Positions 1 through 8,066 of a DNA stretch of 64,000 nt are shown here, piece after piece. The translations under genes and the position numbers were made by a program. The stretch lies in assembly GCF_007096635.1 (NCBI RefSeq), contig NZ_VKAA01000001.1:124001-188000 (forward strand). Direction: 5' to 3'. The DNA comes from Mycolicibacterium sp. 018/SC-01/001 (GTDB lineage Bacteria; Actinomycetota; Actinomycetes; Mycobacteriales; Mycobacteriaceae). Under the pieces are notes generated by a model. It saw only the letters and a list, made by a program, of their open reading frames with translations. It did not search any database and was not told the DNA's origin. The stretch's first letter is position 1. Each line of letters begins with the position of its first letter.

Positions 1-890
1 CTGATGCCGAGCAGGTGCCGTGGCTTGTCTTCGGGAAGTTCGCTGGTGACCCAGCCGACGATCGTGGCCAGGTTCTGCTTCTCCAGGGCGCCGCCGATCC
101 CGTACCCGGCGAAGCCCGCGCCGTCGTCGTCGACGATCTCGGTCAATCCGCGCGCGGCCTGCCGGCGCAGGTCTTCGTACTGGGCGCCCTGCACCACACC
201 GAACAGCGCCTGCGGCGGCTTGTGGGCGCGCACCGCTGTCAACCGTCGGTGTTCGGCCAGGCAGCGCTGGGCCCAGCGGTGCGTGCGATCCACCGACTGT
301 TCCTGATAGGCGCGGGTGTTCACCAACGTGGTGAGCTCGTCGAACGCGAAGATGATGTCGGCGCCGAGCTGATGCTGGATGCCGATCGAGACCTCCGGGG
401 TGAAGCGGTGTGTCGAGCCGTTGAGGTGCGAGCGAAACGTCACACCGTCGTCGTCGACGTGGGCTAACCGCTGCTTTCCCTCGGCGATGACATCGTCGGT
501 CTGCACTCGCGTGGCGTCCATCGCGAGGACCTTCTTGAAGCCGACACCCAGCGACATGACCTGGAACCCGCCGCTGTCGGTGAATGTCGGGCCCGGCCAG
601 TTCATGAAGGCGCCCAGCCCGCCGGCCTCGTCGACGATGTCCGCGCCGGGTTGCAGGTAGAGGTGATAGGCGTTCGCCAGAATAGCCTGCGCACCAAGGC
701 TTTTCATGGCCTCGGGCAGGACGGCCTTGACCGTGGCCTGGGTGCCGACCGCGATGAATGCAGGGGTGCGGATGTCACCGTGGGGGGTGTGGATCACCCC
801 GGCCCGGCCCGGACGCCCCGGCAACTCCGCGTCGATGGAGAAGTAGGGGGCGCAGGTGTTCTGAGACGACACGGACGTCGATTCTTCCAT
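1..890 (-). CDS. tgt: tRNA-guanine transglycosylase (queuine tRNA-ribosyltransferase), 3' end cut
   Basis: Exchanges guanine-34 for queuine or a precursor in GUN-anticodon tRNAs in the cytoplasm. About 296 codons are present; the C-terminal part, including the zinc-binding cysteines expected in the family, lies outside the window. The N-terminal half shows the family hallmarks VGTQATVKA, ILANAYHLYLQPG, TDSGGFQ with its active-site aspartate, and FAFDELTT with the nucleophilic aspartate region, then GVVQGAQY. I start at the ATG complementary to 888-890 (MEESTSVSSQ); no strong Shine-Dalgarno is visible, so a nearby start remains possible. The gene diverges from the lipoprotein gene on the plus strand. 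Identification is confident; the exact substrate base (queuine salvage or preQ1) cannot be read from this part. Confidence 0.93.
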   Translation of the reverse strand, partial: MEESTSVSSQNTCAPYFSIDAELPGRPGRAGVIHTPHGDIRTPAFIAVGTQATVKAVLPEAMKSLGAQAILANAYHLYLQPGADIVDEAGGLGAFMNWPGPTFTDSGGFQVMSLGVGFKKVLAMDATRVQTDDVIAEGKQRLAHVDDDGVTFRSHLNGSTHRFTPEVSIGIQHQLGADIIFAFDELTTLVNTRAYQEQSVDRTHRWAQRCLAEHRRLTAVRAHKPPQALFGVVQGAQYEDLRRQAARGLTEIVDDDGAGFAGYGIGGALEKQNLATIVGWVTSELPEDKPRHLLGI

Positions 891-954
891 TGCCGGGACT
901 CAGGGCTCCGGGGGCCGAAGCTGAGTATCGGCCGGCTCGCAGCTGTGTCACATT

Positions 955-970
955 TTCGCCATACGGCGAA
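955..970. promoter_or_regulatory. inverted repeat in the tgt/lpqH divergent intergenic region
   Basis: TTCGCC–ATAC–GGCGAA forms a perfect 6-bp inverted repeat in the 157-bp region between the two divergent genes. It could be a protein-binding site or a small transcribed hairpin. No regulator is indicated and the match could be chance. Confidence 0.3.
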
Positions 971-1047
971 TCCGAGACGGGTCTCCAATCCATACTGACC
1001 GCGGTGCTCCGACGATGGGTCACCACGACACATGAAGGAGAACCAAG

Positions 1048-1506
1048 GTGAAGCGTGAAATCCTCGTCGCCGTCGGCGGCGCAGCGATCCTCGTCGCCGG
1101 CCTGTCAGGCTGTTCCTCCGAGAAGAAGTCCGAGACATCGGGAGAGACCTCGTCCGTCGCGGCGGCCGAGGGCAAGTCCACCGTCACCATCGACGGCAAG
1201 GACCAGCAGATCCAGGGCAACGTGGTGTGCACCGACGCGGGCGGCAACACCAACATCGCGATCGGCAACCCCACCGGTGGCGTCGGCGCGGTGGTCAGCA
1301 CCGGGGACAACCCGTCGGTCGTGTCGGTTGCGCTGGGCAACGTGAACGGTGTCACGCTGGGATGGGCGCAGGGCGGCCAGGGTGAGGCCAAAGTGGAGAA
1401 GGACGACAAGACCTACAAGATCTCCGGCACCGCCACGGGCATGGACATGGCCAACCCGCTGCAGCCGGTCACCAAGCCGTTCGAGATCGAGGTCAGCTGC
1501 CCCTGA
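1048..1506 (+). CDS. lpqH: LpqH-like (19 kDa antigen family) lipoprotein
   Basis: Small exported lipoprotein of 152 residues. It starts at GTG 1048 behind AAGGAGA. A signal peptide ends in a lipobox (VAGLSGC, Cys about residue 22), followed by a Ser/Glu/Lys/Thr-rich linker and a beta-rich domain containing [17 protein letters not shown] and the ending EIEVSCP. The two later cysteines probably pair, as in the LpqH/LppE family. M. tuberculosis LpqH is a surface glycolipoprotein and TLR2 ligand; its length (159 residues) and layout agree. The family has several paralogues per genome, so orthology to Rv3763 is inferred from sequence style and proximity to the Rv3762c homologue rather than proven. 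Confidence 0.8.
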   Translation: MKREILVAVGGAAILVAGLSGCSSEKKSETSGETSSVAAAEGKSTVTIDGKDQQIQGNVVCTDAGGNTNIAIGNPTGGVGAVVSTGDNPSVVSVALGNVNGVTLGWAQGGQGEAKVEKDDKTYKISGTATGMDMANPLQPVTKPFEIEVSCP

Positions 1507-1585
1507 CGCCTCGGCTGGGCTGAATCGGAGCCAATGCCGGCGAAGTCCGCTCGGGAGCGCGGCCAGACCACCTAGGCTGCAAGGC

Positions 1586-1957
1586 ATGAGAAGTCTGCTC
1601 GCAGTTGCCGGTGGTCTGCTCGTCGCTCCCGTGCTGGGGCTCGGTGCCGGATCGGCCGCGGCGTCGCCCGGCGCGTGCGACGCCGCCGCGTGTGTTCCGT
1701 ACGTGGATCGCGGCGTGCATGTCGGTGGCGAGTGCAATCAGACCACCCGATACAACTTCGGTCTCGACGCCGGCGGGAACACGCTGGCGTGCAGTTCGAA
1801 CCGTGTGTGGGTGTCGTATCCCCCGCTCGTCGGCGTCCGGCTGTTGCGTTCACCGTGCGGCACCTCGACCGGCGTCGCCCAGTCGCCCGACGGGGTGCCG
1901 TTGAAGTGCGCCGGGGGCGCATGGAGCGCCGACTATTCGGTGATGTTCTACGGCTGA
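1586..1957 (+). CDS. small secreted cysteine-containing protein
   Basis: 123 residues. The start at ATG 1586 (MRSLLAVAGG) gives a clean Sec signal peptide ending after GSAAAS, so the mature protein is exported. The mature part has six cysteines (SPGACDAAACV, GGECNQ, LACSSN, RSPCGT, PLKCAGG), consistent with disulfides in the cell envelope, and ends with aromatic residues (YSVMFYG). I do not recognise a named family; small proteins of this type are common in mycobacteria. It lies 79 bp downstream of the lipoprotein gene on the same strand. An upstream in-frame extension to 1349 exists but would run through the lipoprotein gene and lacks a signal peptide. Confidence 0.7.
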   Translation: MRSLLAVAGGLLVAPVLGLGAGSAAASPGACDAAACVPYVDRGVHVGGECNQTTRYNFGLDAGGNTLACSSNRVWVSYPPLVGVRLLRSPCGTSTGVAQSPDGVPLKCAGGAWSADYSVMFYG

Positions 1958-1972
1958 GGCAGACTCTTGGCT

Positions 1973-2272
1973 ATGGACCGCGACGGCGACTACGACGACG
2001 CAGGGCCCGAGAACACGCTCGGGCCGAGCGAATCCCTCGATTCCGACGAGGTGCGCAACGACGACGGTGACATCGTCGTCGATCCGCCGGACCGCTGGAT
2101 CGAGGCCGAGGACGACGAGAGCCTCGACGAGCGCCTCGCAGCGGAGGAGCCGGACGTGCTGTCTCCGGGCGACGACGCGGAGGTGCGCACCGACCGCCGC
2201 ACCTACGGCCAGATCGACGGGACGCCGGAAGACGGTGACTCGTTCTACACCGTCGTGGACAACGACAATTGA
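1973..2272 (+). CDS. short acidic protein, DUF5709-like
   Basis: About 99 very acidic residues with no membrane segment or signal peptide. The central block ESLDERLAAEEPDVLSPGDD resembles the conserved LDxRLAxEEPDV segment I associate with DUF5709 of actinobacteria, whose function is unknown to me. Either ATG 1973 or the in-frame TTG 1967 could be the start; ATG is preferred. It follows the secreted protein by 15 bp and may be co-transcribed with it. Probably cytosolic; no catalytic motif is visible. Confidence 0.65.
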   Translation: MDRDGDYDDAGPENTLGPSESLDSDEVRNDDGDIVVDPPDRWIEAEDDESLDERLAAEEPDVLSPGDDAEVRTDRRTYGQIDGTPEDGDSFYTVVDNDN

Positions 2273-2299
2273 TCCACCGTCGTCGACGACGACGAGTGA

Positions 2300-3067
2300 C
2301 TAGGCGCGAATCACCACGGGCCCGAGTGCCTCGTAGCGGCGCGCGGTTGCCGTGTCGAGTTCGGCTCCGCTGACGATCGATTCGAAGTCGGCGACCTTGG
2401 CGAAGCGACAGAAGCTGCTCTCGCCGAACTTCGAGTGGGCCGCCACCAGAATCGGCCGACGCGCCACCTGCACGGCGGTGCTCTTCACTGCGGCCACGGC
2501 CGGATCGGGCGTGGTCAGTCCGTGCTCGAGAGAGATGCCGTTGGTGCCGAGGAAGGCCACGTCGATCACCAAGGACGAGAGCATGTCGACGGCCCAGTGA
2601 TCGACGGTGGCCAGTGTCCTGCCGCGCATGCGGCCCCCGAGGAGCAGCACGGTCACGGTGCGGCTGTGGGCCAGCGCCTCGGCCGCCAGTAGCGATGACG
2701 TCACCACCGTCAGCTCCTGCTCGGCCAGCCGCTCGGCGATCAGTCGGGGCGTGAATCCCTCGTCGAGATAGACGGTTTCGGCACCGTGCAGGAGTTCGGC
2801 GGCCGCGATCGCGATGCGGTGCTTCTGCGCCTGATCGACCTGGCTGCGATACTCGACACCCGATTCGAACGCCGCTGTCTCCAACGGCACCGCTCCCCCG
2901 TGCACCCGCTTGAGCAGCCGCCGGCCGGCGAGCACCTTGAGATCGCGGCGGATGGTCTCGCTCGCGACGTCCAACTCTGTCGCGAGCGAGGCCACCTCGA
3001 CCCGCCCGCGGGTGCGGGCGAATTCGACGATCCGGCTTTGGCGGGTGTCGGAATCCACCGACGTCAC
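2300..3067 (-). CDS. DeoR-family transcriptional regulator
   Basis: 255 residues from a GTG complementary to 3065-3067, the usual length for DeoR repressors. Residues 1-60 form the winged helix-turn-helix (SRIVEFARTRGRVEVASLAT, then DVASETIRRDLKVL). The rest is the ISOCOT-like sensor domain: VYLDEGFTPRLIAERL, VVTSSLLAAEALA, LLGGRMRG, DVAFLGTNGI and HSKFGESSF. Such regulators usually respond to a phosphorylated sugar. The gene begins 2 bp after the stop of the upstream mannitol-type PTS gene on the same strand, so it is almost certainly the local repressor of that system. A longer N-terminus is possible in the same frame but would be Arg-rich and overlap the PTS gene. Confidence 0.9.
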   Translation of the reverse strand: MTSVDSDTRQSRIVEFARTRGRVEVASLATELDVASETIRRDLKVLAGRRLLKRVHGGAVPLETAAFESGVEYRSQVDQAQKHRIAIAAAELLHGAETVYLDEGFTPRLIAERLAEQELTVVTSSLLAAEALAHSRTVTVLLLGGRMRGRTLATVDHWAVDMLSSLVIDVAFLGTNGISLEHGLTTPDPAVAAVKSTAVQVARRPILVAAHSKFGESSFCRFAKVADFESIVSGAELDTATARRYEALGPVVIRA

Positions 3068-3068
3068 G

Positions 3069-5057
3069 CTAGTCGGCGGCGGTGAGGATCGCCTTGATCT
3101 CCTCGGCCGTCGTCGCCGACCGCAGCCGGGCGACATCCTCGGATTTGAGGAACACCTGCGCGATCTTGGTCAGCAGTGCCATGTGATCCTTTCCGGCCCC
3201 GGCGATTCCGACGACGAACTCGGCGGGTTTGCCGTTCCAGTCGATCGGTTCGGGATAGCGCACGAACGACAGACCGGTGCGCCGGATCGCGTCCTTGGCT
3301 TCGTTCGTGCCGTGCGGGATCGCCAGACCGTTGCCCATGTAGGTCGAGATCGAACTCTCGCGGTCGTGCATCGCCGTGACGTAGGCCTGCTCGACTGCGC
3401 CCGCGGCGACCAGCAAGTGACCGGCCTCGTCGATGGCATCCGCCGCGCTGCGCGCGGTACCGGCGAGCACGATCGACTCCAATGCGAGGACGTCACCGTC
3501 AGTCGTCGGGGCCGACTCCTCGGCCGGCGCCTCGGCAGGCGCCGTGCCTGCACCCCCGTTCGTCTGGCCCAGCGTTTCGACGATCTCGTCGTACCGCGGG
3601 CTGCCCATGAAGTCGTCGACGGAGACGTGCAACGCCGACGGTGTGCGCTGCTTGGCCCGATCGGTCAGATCGCGATGGGACACGACGAGGTCGTAGGTGT
3701 CGGTCAGGTTGGAGATCGCCGAGTTCGACACCTTGACGTCGCCGAAACCCGCACTCTGGATCTTCCTGCGCAGCACCGAGGCACCCATGGCCGAGGAGCC
3801 CATACCGGCGTCGCAGGCGAACACGATCGTGTGGATGGGACCGGCTTTCGTGGCGACACCACCGCCACCGACGAGAGCCGACGCGATGCTGGACTTCTTG
3901 CCCTTCATCGACTCCATGCTCGCCGTTGCGGCCGCGAGGTCGGGCTCGTCGGTCTCCTTGTCCGTCTTGAGGAGGAACGCCGCGACGGCGAAGGACACCG
4001 CGGTGGCGCCCAACACGGCCAGCGTCACCCCGACGAAGCTGTTGCCCGGCGTCTGGGCGTAGATCGCGATGATCGAACCCGGAGCGGCGGGAGCGCGCAG
4101 CCCCGAGCCGAACAGCACGTTGATGAACACGCCGGTCATGCCGCCGAGGATGGTGGCGGCGAGCAGCTTGGGCTTCATCAGCACGTAGGGGAAGTAGATC
4201 TCGTGGATGCCGCCGAAGAACTGGATGATCGCGGCGCCGGGGGCAGAAGCCCGAGCCGCCCCGCGACCGAAGAACATGAAGGCCAACAGCACACCGAGCC
4301 CGGGGCCGGGGTTGGTCTCCAGCAGGAACAGGATGGACTTGCCGGATTCCAGGGCCTGCGTGGTGCCCAGCGGGGTCAGCACGCCGTGGTTGATGGCGTT
4401 GTTGAGGAACAGCACCTTCGCCGGCTCGATGAGGATCGAGGTGAGCGGCAGGAGGTCGTTGTCGACGAGGAAGTCGACGGCGTTCCCGGCGCCGCGGGTG
4501 AACCCCGAGACGATCGGGCCGACACCGAAGAAGCCGACGATGGCGAGCAGCATGCCGAGGATGCCGGCGGAGAAGTTGTCGACGAGCATCTCGAAACCGG
4601 GCCGGACCTTGCCCTCCCACAACGCGTCGAGCTTCTTCATGCACCAGCCGCCGAGCGGACCCATGAGCATCGCGCCCATGAACATCGGCACGTCGGAGCC
4701 CGTCACGACGCCGATCGTGGCGATGGCACCCACGACGGCGCCACGGTTGCCGTGGATCATCCGGCCGCCGGTGTAGCCGATCAGGATCGGCAGCAGATAG
4801 GTGATCATCGGGCCGACGATGCCGCCGCCGTCGTAGGAGCCCCACCCGCCGATGTGGGCGACCCAGCCGTCCGGGTTCTTGAGCGCGGAGAAGATGCCCT
4901 GCAGCCAGCCCTGCTCGATGAACAGGGCGGTGATCAAACCCCACGCGATGAACGCGCCGATGTTGGGCATGACCATGTTCGACAGGGCGGTGCCGAACTT
5001 CTGGACCCGTACCCGCGCGCCGACGCGGGGCGGTGTGTCCTGTGTTGCTGTTGACAT
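3069..5057 (-). CDS. mtlA: PTS mannitol-type permease EIICBA
   Basis: 662-residue inner-membrane permease that couples polyol import to phosphorylation from HPr. ATG complementary to 5055-5057 follows a strong GGAGGAG. Order: EIIC membrane domain (about 20-370) with NNAINHG and GGIHEIYFPYVLMKP, the mannitol-family signature; EIIB with the phosphorylation cysteine Cys415 in ACDAGMGSSAMG; an Ala/Pro/Glu linker; and EIIA with the phospho-histidine His582 in GLAIPHGTNEAKD. The domain order matches E. coli MtlA (637 residues). PTS polyol permeases are uncommon in mycobacteria. The DeoR gene follows directly, and a zinc-dependent dehydrogenase diverges upstream. Mannitol is the likely substrate but arabitol or another hexitol is possible. 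Confidence 0.92.
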   Translation of the reverse strand: MSTATQDTPPRVGARVRVQKFGTALSNMVMPNIGAFIAWGLITALFIEQGWLQGIFSALKNPDGWVAHIGGWGSYDGGGIVGPMITYLLPILIGYTGGRMIHGNRGAVVGAIATIGVVTGSDVPMFMGAMLMGPLGGWCMKKLDALWEGKVRPGFEMLVDNFSAGILGMLLAIVGFFGVGPIVSGFTRGAGNAVDFLVDNDLLPLTSILIEPAKVLFLNNAINHGVLTPLGTTQALESGKSILFLLETNPGPGLGVLLAFMFFGRGAARASAPGAAIIQFFGGIHEIYFPYVLMKPKLLAATILGGMTGVFINVLFGSGLRAPAAPGSIIAIYAQTPGNSFVGVTLAVLGATAVSFAVAAFLLKTDKETDEPDLAAATASMESMKGKKSSIASALVGGGGVATKAGPIHTIVFACDAGMGSSAMGASVLRRKIQSAGFGDVKVSNSAISNLTDTYDLVVSHRDLTDRAKQRTPSALHVSVDDFMGSPRYDEIVETLGQTNGGAGTAPAEAPAEESAPTTDGDVLALESIVLAGTARSAADAIDEAGHLLVAAGAVEQAYVTAMHDRESSISTYMGNGLAIPHGTNEAKDAIRRTGLSFVRYPEPIDWNGKPAEFVVGIAGAGKDHMALLTKIAQVFLKSEDVARLRSATTAEEIKAILTAAD

Positions 5058-5130
5058 GGAGCTCCTCCGATTCTCGCCGGTGACGCCGGTCACAGCGTCA
5101 AGTAGACCGCATAAACGGGCAGTGACGCAA

Positions 5131-5180
5131 GCATTCGGGCATATTCGGTCAGCCTTTTCGGTGGTTTTATGCCCGTATGC
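5131..5180. promoter_or_regulatory. putative DeoR operator pair between mtlA and the dehydrogenase
   Basis: Between the divergent genes, GCATTCGGGCATATTC (5131-5146) and, on the other strand, GCATACGGGCATAAAA (5165-5180) agree at 13 of 16 positions and face each other across 18 bp. A weaker third copy, GCATAAACGGGCA, lies at 5109-5121. The repeats sit where a repressor would cover both promoters. Assignment to the DeoR protein is inferred from proximity. Confidence 0.55.
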
Positions 5181-5230
5181 CGGATAGAGTGCTGTAGAGC
5201 ACACCGACCCGCAGCCGAGAGGACACCACG

Positions 5231-6316
5231 ATGAAGGCACTGCGCTTCTACGCCCCCGAAGACGTCCGACTGGAGGACGTGCCGGAGCCGACCTGTGCGC
5301 CCGACGAGGTGAAGCTGCGTGTGCGCAACTGCTCGACCTGCGGCACCGACGTCAAGATCTTCTACAACGGCCACCAGAACCTGACACCCCCGCGCACCAT
5401 CGGCCACGAGATCGCCGGCGAGATCGTCGAGGTGGGCTCCGAGGTCAATGCGACCTACGGCAGCAGCTGGGAGATCGGCGACCGCGTGCAGGTGATCGCC
5501 GCGGTGCCGTGCGGCGAGTGTCACGAGTGCCGCAAGGGCTGGATGGCGGTGTGCCAGAACCAGACCTCGATGGGCTACCAGTACGACGGCGGCTTCGCCG
5601 AGTTCATGATCGTGCCGCGCCAGGTGCTCAAAGTCGATGGGCTGAACCGCATTCCGGACAATGTGGGCTTCGACGAGGCATCGGCCGCCGAGCCGTTCGC
5701 ATGTGCGATCAACGCCCAGGAACTGCTCGGGATCGAAGAGGGTGACACCGTCGTCGTGTTCGGCGCCGGGCCCATCGGGTGCATGCACATCCGCATCGCG
5801 CGTGGCGTGCACAACTGCGGCCCGGTCTATCTCGTCGACGTGAACGCTGCCCGCCTGCAGATGTCGGCCGATGCCGTCGCCCCCGACGAGATCATCAACG
5901 GCGCCGAGGTCGACGTCGTCGAACGCGTCATGGAGCTGACCGGCGGCCGCGGCGCCGACGTGGTGATCACCGCAACCGCCGCCAATGTTGCTCAGGAGCA
6001 GGCGATTTCGATGGCTGCGCGCAACGGCCGGATCTCGTTCTTCGGAGGGTTGCCGAAGACGGACCCGACGATCACCTGCGACTCCAACCTGGTCCACTAC
6101 CGTCAGCTGCACATCCACGGCGCCAACGGGTCGGCGCCCGAGCACAACAAGCGGGCGCTGGAGTACATCTCGACGGGGCAGGTACCGGTCAAGGACCTGA
6201 TCACCCGTCACATCCCGCTGGACAACGTGCTCGACGCATTCCAGATCGTCAAGAACGGCGAAGCCATCAAGGTCACGGTCGAGCCCGTTCCGGCCGAGGT
6301 GCCTGCCGGAGTGTGA
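5231..6316 (+). CDS. zinc-dependent medium-chain polyol(-phosphate) dehydrogenase
   Basis: 361-residue MDR dehydrogenase. Catalytic zinc ligands are visible as Cys37 (CSTCGTD) and His59-Glu60 (TIGHE); the structural zinc lobe has Cys94, 97, 100 and 108 (CGECHECRKGWMAVC). The Rossmann motif is VVVFGAGPIGCMH near 180. It resembles sorbitol/threonine dehydrogenases and galactitol-1-phosphate dehydrogenase. Because it diverges from a PTS permease that delivers a phosphorylated polyol, oxidation of a polyol phosphate to a ketose phosphate by NAD(P) is the simplest role; this is inference. It would replace the unrelated MtlD enzyme of classical mannitol loci. Start ATG 5231 is preceded by GAGAGGA. 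Confidence 0.85.
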   Translation: MKALRFYAPEDVRLEDVPEPTCAPDEVKLRVRNCSTCGTDVKIFYNGHQNLTPPRTIGHEIAGEIVEVGSEVNATYGSSWEIGDRVQVIAAVPCGECHECRKGWMAVCQNQTSMGYQYDGGFAEFMIVPRQVLKVDGLNRIPDNVGFDEASAAEPFACAINAQELLGIEEGDTVVVFGAGPIGCMHIRIARGVHNCGPVYLVDVNAARLQMSADAVAPDEIINGAEVDVVERVMELTGGRGADVVITATAANVAQEQAISMAARNGRISFFGGLPKTDPTITCDSNLVHYRQLHIHGANGSAPEHNKRALEYISTGQVPVKDLITRHIPLDNVLDAFQIVKNGEAIKVTVEPVPAEVPAGV

Positions 6317-6406
6317 CGGCGTGTTTCAAAACCAGGTCGTTCAGGTATCCCCCTCGCAACGGCCCGACCCCCGGGCTGGACACAGGAGAGCGAAGGGACC
6401 ACGCAC

Positions 6407-6580
6407 ATGGGCGCCGACGACAAAGCCAGCAACAAGATCGATGACCTCGGCGGCAAGGCCAAGGAAGGTCTCGGCAAGCTGACCGGCGACAAGAGCACCG
6501 AGAACGAGGGCAAGCTGGATCAGGCCAAAGCCAGCGTCAAGGACGCCGTGGAGAACGTGAAGGACGCCTTCAAGAAGTAA
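6407..6580 (+). CDS. CsbD-family stress protein
   Basis: 57-residue Lys/Asp/Gly-rich hydrophilic protein. KIDDLGGKAKEGLGKLTGD and the repeated K-x-K-A pattern are typical of CsbD-like proteins, which are general-stress-induced in Bacillus and of unknown biochemical role. ATG 6407 is preceded by AGCGAAGGGA about 9 bases upstream. It is 90 bp downstream of the dehydrogenase and has a strong hairpin just after the stop, so it is probably a separately expressed unit. Confidence 0.85.
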   Translation: MGADDKASNKIDDLGGKAKEGLGKLTGDKSTENEGKLDQAKASVKDAVENVKDAFKK

Positions 6581-6594
6581 CGCGCTCGTCGTTT

Positions 6595-6625
6595 CGGGCC
6601 CGCCACCCATGCGGTGGCGGGCCCG
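6595..6625 (+). terminator. 13-bp perfect hairpin after the CsbD gene
   Basis: CGGGCCCGCCACC (6595-6607), a 5-base loop and the exact complement GGTGGCGGGCCCG (6613-6625). It starts 15 bases after the CsbD stop. There is no long T tract, which is usual for mycobacterial terminators. Confidence 0.8.
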
Positions 6626-6750
6626 ACTCGTATCAGCAGCGGCTAACTCGCCCGTCTTTGCCACCGCTGCCGCGATCAGCCGTTAGACTCAGCCACGGCC
6701 GATGGCGCTGCGCAGCTCGCGTGCCGCCGCAGGGGGCGAAGGGTGGGGCC

Positions 6751-7860
6751 ATGGGACGACACAGCGCAGCGTATCTGGCGGCACAGCAGCAGGTTTCGAA
6801 GCGCACGACAGAACCGTCGGCCGTCCACGTCGGACGTGTCGGACTGCTCGCCTTCGCGCTCGGGGTCGGCGCAGCCGTCGTCGGAGGCACGGCCGTCGCC
6901 CACGCTGATGATTCCCCAGGCAACGACACGGGCGCTGCGGCGGCCACGTCCGTCGCTTCGAAGCCCAACACGAGGGCGGTCCACGCCGGCCCTTCGGTTC
7001 GCGCGTCGCGGCGCACCGAGGCCGCCCGTGATCCCGAGCACGCCGACGAGAAGGCAACGTCCGACTCCGACGTGACCGACGGGCCGACGAACCGGCCGCG
7101 CTCGCTCTTCCGGCCCGCGGTCGCCGCGGGCACCGACGACGACCGGCCCGTGCTGAAGCTGGTCAACGTCGTGCGGCAGGAGTTCGAGGCCGCCGCCGAC
7201 CGTCGAGCCGAGCGCGCCGCGACCGCTGCTGCCACGACCGCGGCCGAGCCCGTCACGCCGGCGCCGACCGACCAGGTGAGCACACCGTACGGCGACATCG
7301 GAAAGTGGATGATCGAGCCCAGCGGTCAGATCTCGGACTACGGCGGCCAACTCGAGGACGGGAAGACTCTGCTCGAGCCGGTCAACGTCGTCATCGTGGA
7401 CACCAAGTCCAAGAACACTTTCCAGGCCAGGATCCGCCTCAATCAGGCGATGCGGGCGTCGGGCTTCCCTCCTCAGGCCATCCACAGCGGCGGCTTCCGC
7501 GGCATCATCAACGGCAAGACCTATCGCCAGCAGCCCAGCGGTCTCCTGCAGGGCTACTCGGACAACTTCTTCCTCGAGACCAACAACCACGGCCGGATCT
7601 TCGGACCCGCGCCGGTGGCCACGCCCGGCGGTTACGTGTGGAGCGGGACGTTCAGCGAGGAGGAGTGGGGCACCTACAACGGCCGGCCGGCGCACCTCTA
7701 CGTCTCGTCGAACGTCGCCCGTGAGGCGCTGGCCGCGAAGATGGTCGCCAGCGGGCGGGCCACCTCGGGCGGGCAGATCGCCCTCGACAACGCCTACAAC
7801 ACGGACACCGTCACCACCGGCGACCACGACGGCGCGGCCGCGGTGCTGATCCTGACCTGA
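6751..7860 (+). CDS. long-signal secreted protein of unknown function
   Basis: 369 residues. From ATG 6751 the protein has a hydrophilic N-terminal region and a hydrophobic stretch (VGLLAFALGVGAAVVGGTAV) ending AHADDS, a typical long mycobacterial export signal. Residues about 60-180 are disordered and rich in Ala, Thr, Arg and Pro. The C-terminal domain (about 185-369) is well ordered: LEPVNVVIVDTKSKNTFQAR, FRGIINGKTYRQQP, DNFFLETNNHGRIFGP, HLYVSSNVAREAL and DHDGAAAVLIL. It faintly recalls the LssY C-terminal domain, but I cannot assign it and no catalytic set is obvious. It is monocistronic, between two hairpin-bearing intergenic regions. Confidence 0.75.
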   Translation: MGRHSAAYLAAQQQVSKRTTEPSAVHVGRVGLLAFALGVGAAVVGGTAVAHADDSPGNDTGAAAATSVASKPNTRAVHAGPSVRASRRTEAARDPEHADEKATSDSDVTDGPTNRPRSLFRPAVAAGTDDDRPVLKLVNVVRQEFEAAADRRAERAATAAATTAAEPVTPAPTDQVSTPYGDIGKWMIEPSGQISDYGGQLEDGKTLLEPVNVVIVDTKSKNTFQARIRLNQAMRASGFPPQAIHSGGFRGIINGKTYRQQPSGLLQGYSDNFFLETNNHGRIFGPAPVATPGGYVWSGTFSEEEWGTYNGRPAHLYVSSNVAREALAAKMVASGRATSGGQIALDNAYNTDTVTTGDHDGAAAVLILT

Positions 7861-8066
7861 CGATCCGAGCCAAAAGGCCTGATCAAAGGTACAATTGACG
7901 GTAGTTCGGGCGTCGCTATGACCCCGCCCGGCTGACCACATCACGGCGCGTGCGCGCCGCGATGCCGGTGGCGAGAAACGGCCCGAGACCCCATCGATGT
8001 CTCACGGCGTGGCCGTCCGCACATGAACACCGGGACGCTTCCTCGCGACCGCATGAAAGGCGTGTG

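Noticed and set aside
2910..5054. 714-residue plus-strand frame opposite mtlA
   Set aside because: Low-complexity Arg/Asp/Gly sequence without domains; the minus strand encodes clear PTS motifs with a strong ribosome site.
7944..7959. CGGCGCGTGCGCGCCG palindrome upstream of the vWA gene
   Set aside because: Self-complementary GC runs are frequent by chance in this composition, and no promoter or regulator context supports it.
7950..8066. N-terminal extension of the vWA protein
   Set aside because: Arg/His/Pro-rich and shadow-like; the vWA fold starts right after ATG 8067, which has an upstream GAAAGG.
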